From contig NZ_SGOM01000008.1 of the NCBI RefSeq assembly GCF_022113815.1, positions 109,197 to 173,196 on the forward strand: 64,000 nt of DNA. Direction: 5' to 3'. Below, one piece after another: positions 57,187-64,000 of the stretch. How positions within the stretch are numbered: the first letter of the stretch is position 1; each line of letters starts with the position of its first letter. The notes beneath the pieces were generated by a model. That model saw nothing but the letters and a program-made list of their open reading frames with translations, had not been told where the DNA came from and ran no database searches. Made by a program: the position numbers and the translations under genes. This DNA is from Vibrio cincinnatiensis (GTDB lineage: Bacteria > Pseudomonadota > Gammaproteobacteria > Enterobacterales > Vibrionaceae).

Positions 57187-58236
57187 ATGGACGAGAATAA
57201 ACAAAAAGCATTGGCCGCGGCGCTTGGTCAAATTGAAAAGCAATTCGGTAAAGGCTCGATCATGCGCCTCGGTGATAACCGAGCCATGGATGTTGAAACC
57301 ATTTCAACGGGTTCTCTTTCTCTGGATATTGCATTAGGCGCGGGGGGTTTGCCGATGGGGCGAATTGTGGAAGTGTTTGGCCCTGAATCTTCAGGTAAAA
57401 CCACATTAACCCTTGAGTTGATTGCCTCTGCGCAGCGAGAAGGTAAAACATGCGCCTTTATCGATGCAGAACATGCACTTGATCCCGTTTATGCGCGCAA
57501 ACTGGGGGTCAATATTGATGAACTTCTTGTGTCGCAGCCAGATACCGGTGAACAAGCACTGGAAATTTGTGACGCACTGGCACGTTCAGGTGCCGTTGAC
57601 GTTATCGTTGTTGACTCTGTTGCCGCATTAACACCAAAAGCGGAAATTGAAGGTGAAATGGGCGACAGCCACATGGGCCTCCAGGCGCGTATGCTGTCTC
57701 AAGCGATGCGGAAATTAACGGGTAACCTCAAACAGTCTAACTGTATGTGTATCTTCATCAACCAGATTCGGATGAAAATTGGTGTGATGTTTGGTAACCC
57801 AGAAACCACAACTGGTGGTAACGCATTGAAGTTCTATGCTTCTGTTCGTCTTGATATTCGCCGTACTGGTGCGATTAAAGAGGGGGATGAAGTCGTAGGG
57901 AACGAAACTCGTATTAAAGTGGTTAAAAACAAAATTGCGGCTCCATTTAAAGAAGCAAATACCCAAATTATGTATGGTCAAGGCTTTAACCGTGAAGGTG
58001 AGCTCGTTGATCTTGGGGTGAAACATAAGCTGATTGAGAAAGCAGGCGCATGGTATAGCTATAACGGTGATAAGATCGGTCAAGGTAAAGCGAACGCTTG
58101 CAAGTTCTTACGTGAAAATACTGAATCAGCTAAAGCGATTGATAGCAAATTGCGTGAAATGTTGCTGAGTCCTGAACAAATTGCGGTTGAAGAACCAGAG
58201 TTCGGTATCGTACCGGAACAAGAAGAAGAGTTATAA
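57187..58236 (+). CDS. recA: Recombinase RecA
   Basis: A 349-residue recombinase and SOS co-protease. Walker A is [14 protein letters not shown], Walker [14 protein letters not shown], and loop L2 [22 protein letters not shown]. The acidic C-terminus ends EEEEL. GGAG lies 7-10 bases upstream. LexA-controlled; recX follows after a terminator. Confidence 0.98.
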   Translation: MDENKQKALAAALGQIEKQFGKGSIMRLGDNRAMDVETISTGSLSLDIALGAGGLPMGRIVEVFGPESSGKTTLTLELIASAQREGKTCAFIDAEHALDPVYARKLGVNIDELLVSQPDTGEQALEICDALARSGAVDVIVVDSVAALTPKAEIEGEMGDSHMGLQARMLSQAMRKLTGNLKQSNCMCIFINQIRMKIGVMFGNPETTTGGNALKFYASVRLDIRRTGAIKEGDEVVGNETRIKVVKNKIAAPFKEANTQIMYGQGFNREGELVDLGVKHKLIEKAGAWYSYNGDKIGQGKANACKFLRENTESAKAIDSKLREMLLSPEQIAVEEPEFGIVPEQEEEL

Positions 58237-58252
58237 GCGATTCATTCGGTTT

Positions 58253-58281
58253 ATCTAGCCCTGCTTTTGCAGGGCTTTTTT
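58253..58281 (+). terminator. Terminator between recA and recX
   Basis: AGCCCTGC-tttt-GCAGGGCT followed by TTTTTTCTT. It reduces recX transcription relative to recA, as known in other enterobacteria and vibrios. Confidence 0.8.
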
Positions 58282-58299
58282 CTTATTGGAGAATTAGAT

Positions 58300-58791
58300 A
58301 TGTCTTTTGGCCCCCCGAGATCGGCTGGAAATAAGCCAAAGAGAAGTTGTCAAGAGAGCGCGTTAGGGTTATTAGCTCGGCGCGATCATGGTCAATATGA
58401 ACTTGCCCAAAAACTTCTGAGCAAAGGTTTTTTGAGTAGTGAGGTTGAGCAAGCCATTTTATATTGCCAACAATACGGGTATATCGATGATTTACGCTAT
58501 ACCTTCAGTGTCATTCGTCAACATATAAGCAAGGGGCATGGTGAGAGGCGGATTCGTCAATCTTTACAACAAAACCGAGTGAGTGATGATGCTATTTCGA
58601 CAGCTTTTACGCAAATAGATGTGAACTGGTTTGAACTCGCCAAACAGACGGCAGAGAAAAAATTTCATTCTTTGGTTGATATCGACAGAAAAGAACAAGC
58701 AAAGCGGATTCGTTTTTTACAGTACCGAGGGTTTAGTTTTGAGCAAATCCAGTACGCGTTATCCGATCAAGGCCAGAATGAATCTGCTTGA
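58300..58791 (+). CDS. recX: RecA regulatory protein RecX
   Basis: A 163-residue three-helix-repeat protein that limits RecA filament growth. SALGLLARRDHGQYELAQKL, YGYIDDLRYTFSVI and GHGERRIRQSLQQNRV match the repeats. The start at 58300 has TTGGAGAA upstream; the longer frame would begin inside the terminator. Confidence 0.9.
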   Translation: MSFGPPRSAGNKPKRSCQESALGLLARRDHGQYELAQKLLSKGFLSSEVEQAILYCQQYGYIDDLRYTFSVIRQHISKGHGERRIRQSLQQNRVSDDAISTAFTQIDVNWFELAKQTAEKKFHSLVDIDRKEQAKRIRFLQYRGFSFEQIQYALSDQGQNESA

Positions 58792-58941
58792 TGAATGTTT
58801 TTCCAGTAAGCCATCTTACCTTCACTTATTTTTATCTCGGGTCTTTCAATTTCCTGCTTTTAATTAAGAAAACTAGTCGAAGCCTTATCCATGCTTTACA
58901 ATAGCGCAAAATTCTAACTTGAGTCATTCAGGAAGAGCTGC

Positions 58942-61524
58942 ATGTATATGAGCACCGATGAGGTTCGCCGCGCGTTCCTCTCATTCTTTGAAAGTAAAGG
59001 GCACCAGATCGTTGATAGTTCATCATTGGTGCCTGCTAATGATCCGACCCTGTTATTTACCAATGCAGGGATGAACCAATTTAAAGATTGTTTTCTTGGC
59101 TTAGAGAAACGCGCCTATACGCGTGCGACAACAGCCCAGCGTTGTGTGCGTGCTGGCGGTAAGCATAACGATCTAGAAAATGTTGGCTTTACTGCTCGTC
59201 ACCATACGTTTTTTGAAATGTTAGGTAACTTCAGTTTTGGTGACTATTTCAAAGAAGATGCGATTCAATATGCATGGGAGTTTCTGACTGAAGTGCTTCA
59301 ATTACCAAAAGAGCGCTTACTGGTGACTGTGTACCAAACGGATGATGAAGCGTTTGATATTTGGCATCAAAAAGTCGGTATTCCACAAGAACGCATTATT
59401 CGTATTGGTGACAAACCCGGAGGTAAAGCTTATGAGTCAGATAACTTCTGGCAAATGGGGGATACCGGACCTTGTGGCCCTTGTACTGAAATCTTTTATG
59501 ATCATGGTGAACACATTTGGGGTGGGCCTCCAGGATCGGAAGAAGAAGATGGTGACCGTTTTATTGAAATCTGGAACGTGGTGTTTATGCAGTTTAACCG
59601 CCATGCTGATGGAAAGATGGAACCATTGCCGAAACCTTCGGTAGATACTGGGATGGGTATTGAGCGCATCTCAGCAATTACTCAAGGTGTGCACTCAAAC
59701 TATGAGATCGATGTTTTCCAAACCTTGATCAAAGCGGCGGCAGAGGTCATTGGTTATCAAGATCTGACCAATCAATCATTACGTGTTTTAGCTGACCATA
59801 TTCGTTCATGTGCTTTCTTGATCGTGGATGGTGTAATGCCTTCTAACGAAGGGCGTGGTTATGTATTACGCCGTATTATTCGTCGAGCGGTTCGCCACGG
59901 TAACAAACTCGGTGCTCAAGGAGCCTTTTTCTACAAACTTGTCACACCACTGATTGAAGTGATGGGCAGTGCTGGTAAAGAATTAGATCATCAGCAAGCG
60001 TTGGTTGAAAAAATTCTGCGCATAGAAGAAGAAAATTTTGGCCGAACCCTTGAACGGGGAATGGCCATTTTGAATGAAGCATTAGATGGTCTAGCTGGAC
60101 AAGAGCTGGATGGTGAAACGGTCTTTAAGCTCTATGACACTTACGGTTTTCCTGCCGACTTAACCAATGATGTGGCTCGTGAGCGCGGTTTTACCATTGA
60201 TGAAACCGGTTTTGAAACTGCAATGGAAGAGCAGCGTCAACGTGCACGCGAGGCTGGACACTTTGGAACGGACTATAACAGTTTGATCAAGGTTGAGGGT
60301 CAGTCTGAATTCTGTGGTTACCACGCAGTGCAAGAAACAAGCCCAGTGCTCGCCATGTTTATTGACGGTGAAGAAGTCAGTGCGCTGTCTGCCGGAGATA
60401 AGGCGATTATCGTACTTGAGAAAACTCCGTTTTATGCTGAATCGGGTGGTCAATGTGGCGATACTGGTGTATTAAAAACAGTGTCCGGCGTGTTTAAAGT
60501 TGAAGATACACAGAAATTAGGTAATGCCATTGCTCATCATGGTTTGATGCAAGATGGTGTCATGGCCAAAGAGGATCAAGTTGAAGCCATCGTTGATGTA
60601 CAACGTCGTATTGCGATTTCACTTAACCACTCAGCCACCCACTTATTACACGCAGCCCTTCGCCAAGTGTTAGGCGAACATGTTGCTCAAAAAGGGTCGT
60701 TAGTGAGAGCGGAAGGATTACGCTTTGACTTCTCTCATCTTGAAGCAATGACCGCTGCTGAAGTAAAAGAAGTTGAGCGCTTGGTTAACGCACAGATTCG
60801 TTGTAACCATGTGATTGAAACGGCGATCATGGATATTGAAGCAGCGAAGCAGCAAGGAGCGATGGCACTATTTGGTGAGAAATATGATGAGCAAGTGCGC
60901 GTCCTTTCTATGGGAGATTTCTCAACCGAACTGTGTGGCGGTATCCATGCTTCACATACAGGAGATATCGGCTTGTTTAAGATCCTTTCTGAAGGTGGGA
61001 TCGCGGCTGGAATTCGTCGTATTGAAGCGGTGACTGGTGAAACCGCATTGGATGCTTTAGAGACTCAGCAACATAAATTTGAAGAAAAACTCTCAGAAGC
61101 GGCGCAAAAAGCGAAGCTGTTAGAGAAAGAAATCCAGCAGTTGAAAGATAAATTGGCGTCGCAAGCAAGCGCAACGTTAACGGATAAAGTTAAAGAGATC
61201 GCTGGTGTTAACGTCCTCGTTGCTCAGTTAGAGAATGCTGATAATAAAGCACTACGTGGTATGGTTGATGAACTGAAAAATCAGCTAGGCAGTGGTATCA
61301 TCATGCTAGGTAATGTTGCGGATGATAAAGTTGGCTTGATTGCAGGTGTAACCAAAGATTTGACGGCAAAAGTGAAGGCCGGTGAATTGGTGAACATGGT
61401 AGCATTGCAGGTTGGCGGCAAAGGTGGTGGCCGGCCAGACATGGCTCAAGCTGGAGGAAGTGATACAAAAGCACTACCTGCGGCTTTAGCATCCGTTGAT
61501 GCTTGGATTGCTGAGCGTCTATAA
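58942..61524 (+). CDS. alaS: Alanyl-tRNA synthetase AlaS
   Basis: An 860-residue class II synthetase. The catalytic core has the class II motifs ([30 protein letters not shown]). The editing domain has [12 protein letters not shown], with [10 protein letters not shown] completing the zinc site. The C-terminal coiled coil and C-Ala end in [11 protein letters not shown]. The start at 58942 has AGGAAGAG upstream; 58948 is an alternative two codons later. Confidence 0.96.
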   Translation: MYMSTDEVRRAFLSFFESKGHQIVDSSSLVPANDPTLLFTNAGMNQFKDCFLGLEKRAYTRATTAQRCVRAGGKHNDLENVGFTARHHTFFEMLGNFSFGDYFKEDAIQYAWEFLTEVLQLPKERLLVTVYQTDDEAFDIWHQKVGIPQERIIRIGDKPGGKAYESDNFWQMGDTGPCGPCTEIFYDHGEHIWGGPPGSEEEDGDRFIEIWNVVFMQFNRHADGKMEPLPKPSVDTGMGIERISAITQGVHSNYEIDVFQTLIKAAAEVIGYQDLTNQSLRVLADHIRSCAFLIVDGVMPSNEGRGYVLRRIIRRAVRHGNKLGAQGAFFYKLVTPLIEVMGSAGKELDHQQALVEKILRIEEENFGRTLERGMAILNEALDGLAGQELDGETVFKLYDTYGFPADLTNDVARERGFTIDETGFETAMEEQRQRAREAGHFGTDYNSLIKVEGQSEFCGYHAVQETSPVLAMFIDGEEVSALSAGDKAIIVLEKTPFYAESGGQCGDTGVLKTVSGVFKVEDTQKLGNAIAHHGLMQDGVMAKEDQVEAIVDVQRRIAISLNHSATHLLHAALRQVLGEHVAQKGSLVRAEGLRFDFSHLEAMTAAEVKEVERLVNAQIRCNHVIETAIMDIEAAKQQGAMALFGEKYDEQVRVLSMGDFSTELCGGIHASHTGDIGLFKILSEGGIAAGIRRIEAVTGETALDALETQQHKFEEKLSEAAQKAKLLEKEIQQLKDKLASQASATLTDKVKEIAGVNVLVAQLENADNKALRGMVDELKNQLGSGIIMLGNVADDKVGLIAGVTKDLTAKVKAGELVNMVALQVGGKGGGRPDMAQAGGSDTKALPAALASVDAWIAERL

Positions 61525-61535
61525 AAAATAGTGAT

Positions 61536-61578
61536 AAATTAAGCTCAATCAATTATCTTTTGATTGAGCTTAATTTTA
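61536..61578 (+). terminator. Intrinsic terminator of alaS
   Basis: AAATTAAGCTCAATCA (61537-) pairs with TGATTGAGCTTAATTT, followed by TATTT. Confidence 0.75.
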
Positions 61579-61586
61579 TTTGATCA

Positions 61587-61689
61587 ACCAAGTGGTGTAA
61601 TTGGTGCTGTTTTAAACATGGCCAATTATCCACTTGGTTTTGTTGTTTATAACTCCTACTAAATAATCAACTGGTTGACTATTTAGTAG
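61587..61689 (+). promoter_or_regulatory. Two strong hairpins in the lysC leader
   Basis: Hairpin 1: ACCAAGTGG (61587-61595) with CCACTTGGT (61630-61638), inner AATTGG/CCAATT, then TTTTGTTGTTT, terminator-like. Hairpin 2: CTACTAAATA (61656-61665) with TATTTAGTAG (61680-61689), inner TCAAC/GTTGA, ending 36 bases before the lysC start. They may form an attenuator; I could not match a known riboswitch. Confidence 0.4.
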
Positions 61690-61724
61690 ATCAATGAGAC
61701 GTTGTCTTGGGAAGGTGAATACTG

Positions 61725-62912
61725 GTGAAAACGCCCCTGATCGTGCAAAAGTTCGGCGGAACTTCGGTTGGCTCGATTGAGAGAATATATACCGTTGCTG
61801 AACACATCATTAAAGCGAAAAATGATGGTAATCAAGTGGTTGTGGTCGTCTCTGCGATGGCAGGAGAAACGAATCGATTATTAGGGCTTGCTCAACAAAT
61901 CGATCGTGTACCGAATGCAAGGGAACTTGATGTTTTGCTCTCGGCTGGTGAACAAGTCTCTATGGCATTGTTAGCGATGGCCTTGAATAAACTTGGTTAT
62001 CCTGCGCGTTCTCTTACGGGGACACAGGCTAACATCGTGACGGATAGCCAATACAATGATGCCACGATTCAATCGATTGATATTCGACCGATCAACGAAT
62101 TATTGGCACAAGATTTCATTGTTATTGTTGCGGGTTTCCAAGGGGTGAATGAGAATGGAGATATCACTACGTTAGGTCGAGGTGGCTCAGATACCAGTGC
62201 TGTAGCGTTAGCAGGAGCCTTGAAAGCCGACGAATGTCAAATTTTTACCGATGTGGATGGCGTGTATACCTGCGATCCTCGCGTAGTGCCATTTGCTCAG
62301 AAGTTGGCGGTGATCGATTTTCCTTCGATGGAGGAAATGGCGCGTAGAGGGGCGAAAGTGTTGCACTTACCGTGTGTTCAATACGCTTGGAAACATCAAG
62401 TTCCATTAAGAGTATTGTCTACCTTTGATATTAATCGAGGTAGTTTAATCAAAGGTGAGGTGGGCACTGAGCATATTTGTGGTATTGCGATTCAACGAGA
62501 GATGTTGTTAGTCCGTATCGCTCATGGTGATTTGGCCATGGTAACAAAGCAGTGTCACATGCTAGGTATTGAGTTGTGGAATGTGATCGAGGAAACAGAA
62601 TGGACGGCTGTGGTGATAAAACAGGATGCTTATGCGAAGTTGGATCTGGCGTTCAACGATAAAATCCGCAATAGTGAGCCTGTGAGCTTGTTAACCACCG
62701 TGGGACGGCAAGCCCCTACGTTGACAGAACATGCACGTGCATTATTGACCGAACAGGGTATTGATGTGCATTATGTTTCTACTGGTTCGCAATCATTGAT
62801 GTTAATGCTTGCGCCGCACAAGGTAGATAATGCGGCCAATATTTTGCACAAGGCTTATATTAATTCGGATACTTCGCTGGCGTTTCAGGCTAAACAGATG
62901 CTTTTAGGCTGA
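61725..62912 (+). CDS. lysC: Monofunctional aspartate kinase
   Basis: A 395-residue aspartokinase, first enzyme of the Lys/Met/Thr pathway. VQKFGGTSVGSIERIYTVAE is the N-terminal ATP/Asp motif, TTLGRGGSDTSAVALAGAL the substrate site, and two ACT domains follow (about 260-395). The start is a GTG at 61725 with GGAAGG about 9 bases upstream. Feedback type (lysine or otherwise) cannot be read. Confidence 0.9.
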   Translation: MKTPLIVQKFGGTSVGSIERIYTVAEHIIKAKNDGNQVVVVVSAMAGETNRLLGLAQQIDRVPNARELDVLLSAGEQVSMALLAMALNKLGYPARSLTGTQANIVTDSQYNDATIQSIDIRPINELLAQDFIVIVAGFQGVNENGDITTLGRGGSDTSAVALAGALKADECQIFTDVDGVYTCDPRVVPFAQKLAVIDFPSMEEMARRGAKVLHLPCVQYAWKHQVPLRVLSTFDINRGSLIKGEVGTEHICGIAIQREMLLVRIAHGDLAMVTKQCHMLGIELWNVIEETEWTAVVIKQDAYAKLDLAFNDKIRNSEPVSLLTTVGRQAPTLTEHARALLTEQGIDVHYVSTGSQSLMLMLAPHKVDNAANILHKAYINSDTSLAFQAKQMLLG

Positions 62913-63002
62913 TTTAGATGTAATAAAGTTTACTGAAATATGACTTTTAGTGGATAATAGCGTAGTTGCAAGATAATACAGAGATTACTCAAGGAGCAAA
63001 GA

Positions 63003-63200
63003 ATGCTAATTTTGACTCGCCGCGTTGGCGAAACACTGATGATCGGTGATGAAGTAACTGTCACAGTTTTGGGCGTAAAAGGTAACCAAGTACGGATTGG
63101 TGTTAACGCTCCAAAAGAAGTATCGGTACACCGTGAAGAAATTTACATGCGCATTCAAGCTGAAAAAGGTAATGGTAACGTTGCACCTGGCAACTACTAA
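63003..63200 (+). CDS. csrA: Carbon storage regulator CsrA
   Basis: A 65-residue RNA-binding dimer, complete, binding GGA motifs in mRNA leaders. The start [20 protein letters not shown] and the VSVHREEIY Arg-containing RNA surface are intact. AAGGAGC sits 5-8 bases before the ATG. It lies between lysC and the tRNA cluster, as usual in vibrios. Confidence 0.97.
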   Translation: MLILTRRVGETLMIGDEVTVTVLGVKGNQVRIGVNAPKEVSVHREEIYMRIQAEKGNGNVAPGNY

Positions 63201-63210
63201 TTATCGAGAT

Positions 63211-63241
63211 AAGGCTGGCATTGACCAGCCTTATTTATTTT
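63211..63241 (+). terminator. Intrinsic terminator of csrA
   Basis: AAGGCTGG-cattga-CCAGCCTT followed by ATTTATTTTT. Confidence 0.75.
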
Positions 63242-63427
63242 TACCGTTAATTAAGAATCTTAGTGTTACTCATTTTAAATGACGTACTAAATCGCCACTT
63301 TTGGAGGTGAAGTGCAAAAACTCGACGCTTTGGTTAAATAGCCAACGGTTAACGTTTTTTTTAAATCTTTTGCCAAGAAAGTGTTTGACATATTTTTGGT
63401 AAATCGTAATATGTGCCTCCGCAAGAC

Positions 63428-63520
63428 GGTGAGGTGGCCGAGAGGCTGAAGGCGCTCCCCTGCTAAGGGAGTATACGGTTTGTAGCCGTATCGAGGGTTC
63501 GAATCCCTCCTTCACCGCCA
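63428..63520 (+). tRNA. tRNA-Ser (GCT)
   Basis: 93-base tRNA with the long variable arm of Ser; anticodon GCT in CCCCTGCTAAGGG; encoded CCA end. The acceptor closes with one G-T pair. Confidence 0.95.
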
Positions 63521-63552
63521 TTCTTGCAATGCTTAGGTAATTAAGCAATAGC

Positions 63553-63629
63553 GCGTCCTTAGCTCAGCTGGATAGAGTACCTGGCTACGAACCAGGCGGT
63601 CGGAGGTTCGAATCCTCCAGGACGCGCCA
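63553..63629 (+). tRNA. tRNA-Arg (ACG)
   Basis: 77-base tRNA, acceptor GCGTCCT/AGGACGC, anticodon loop CTACGAA, encoded CCA. Confidence 0.96.
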
Positions 63630-63651
63630 TATTATATTGAAACATGCTTGT

Positions 63652-63744
63652 GGTGAGGTGGCCGAGAGGCTGAAGGCGCTCCCCTGCTAAGGGAGTATAC
63701 GGTTTATAGCCGTATCGAGGGTTCGAATCCCTCCCTCACCGCCA
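63652..63744 (+). tRNA. tRNA-Ser (GCT), second copy
   Basis: Nearly identical to the copy at 63428-63520; differences are in the variable arm (TTTATAG for TTTGTAG) and the acceptor strand, which here pairs fully. Confidence 0.95.
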
Positions 63745-63809
63745 TTTGTTGGCCTTTGGTCAACTTTTTTGTTTCAAAATAGTAAAGTGTGATATCTTTC
63801 ACATTCTGC

Positions 63810-63886
63810 GCGCTCATAGCTCAGCTGGATAGAGTACCTGGCTACGAACCAGGCGGTCGGAGGTTCGAATCCTCCTGAGCGCGCCA
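63810..63886 (+). tRNA. tRNA-Arg (ACG), second copy
   Basis: As the first Arg copy except for the acceptor stem, which is GCGCTCA/TGAGCGC: paired changes on both strands keep it fully base-paired. Confidence 0.95.
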
Positions 63887-63923
63887 TTATTTTAAAAGTT
63901 AGTGATATTATCATTAACATCGT

Positions 63924-64000
63924 GCGTCCTTAGCTCAGCTGGATAGAGTACCTGGCTACGAACCAGGCGGTCGGAGGTTCGAATCCTCCAGGACGCGCCA
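63924..64000 (+). tRNA. tRNA-Arg (ACG), third copy
   Basis: Same sequence as the copy at 63553-63629. Its CCA is the last three bases of the window; the cluster may continue beyond. Confidence 0.95.

Noticed and set aside
61525..61724. Lysine riboswitch before lysC
   Set aside because: Only about 200 bases and two simple hairpins; no five-helix junction could be traced.
1..64000. CRISPR arrays, rRNA genes, IS elements with transposase
   Set aside because: No regularly spaced repeats, no rRNA sequence, and no DDE transposase frame recognised.

Overview
The window is chromosomal DNA of a Vibrionaceae bacterium, most likely a Vibrio. The basis is the block rpsU-dnaG-rpoD, tsaD, folB-folK-uppP, ftsB-ispD-ispF-truD-surE-pcm-nlpD-rpoS, mutS, recA-recX-alaS-lysC-csrA followed by Ser/Arg tRNAs, and an olsF-type gene next to the tRNA-Ile2/rpoD locus. 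In V. cholerae this locus is the one used by the VSP-II island. Species cannot be fixed from the sequence.

Layout. 1-531: end of a frameshifted or broken gene. 0.75-3.35 kb: LysR regulator with a YhcH-family gene, divergent from an Old Yellow Enzyme reductase. 3.5-8.8 kb: anaerobic respiration block with a NapF-like ferredoxin, dmsABC (DMSO/TMAO-type reductase) and its chaperone, with a candidate FNR site before dmsA. 8.8-13.9 kb: bifunctional ornithine-lipid synthase, LysE-type exporter, and an aminotransferase divergent from an AraC/GyrI regulator. 13.9-19.8 kb: a first accessory segment bounded by two oppositely oriented 3' ends of tRNA-Ile2. It holds a coiled-coil gene plus a SNIPE-like DUF4041/GIY-YIG membrane nuclease, a decayed gene pair, and a HipBA toxin-antitoxin pair. 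19.9-34.0 kb: a 14.1-kb Gamma-Mobile-Trio (GMT)-type island, from a 3' half to a 5' half of the host tRNA-Ile2 gene. Its recombination genes gmtY-gmtZ-gmtX lie at the left end. Its cargo is a Zn-finger protein, a three-gene ABC-3C system with a nuclease-like effector, a HipA-like module with a divergent XRE repressor, and a small three-gene cluster. 34.1-64.0 kb: conserved core chromosome ending in five tRNA genes.

The most interesting observation is that the GMT-type island has cut the host tRNA-Ile2 (anticodon CAU, the AUA decoder) in its D arm. The 5' half (33989-34011, with an intact promoter) lies next to rpoD, and the 3' half (19844-19898, with its terminator) lies 14 kb away. Just inside the promoter-proximal end the island carries a complete, sequence-divergent CAU tRNA (33771-33848) in the same orientation, followed by its own terminator. 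The original promoter would transcribe it. The island therefore seems to replace the tRNA it destroys, an antidote-like arrangement that could also make loss or deletion of the island costly.

The accessory regions combine two defence candidates (SNIPE-like and ABC-3C) with two HipA-type kinase modules. The core region is ordinary: macromolecular synthesis, isoprenoid, folate and cell-wall precursor synthesis, protein and RNA repair, stress sigma factor, mismatch repair, sulfate/thiosulfate uptake with cysM, and the SOS-controlled recA. All functional calls rest on reading motifs and on memory of families; no database search was possible.
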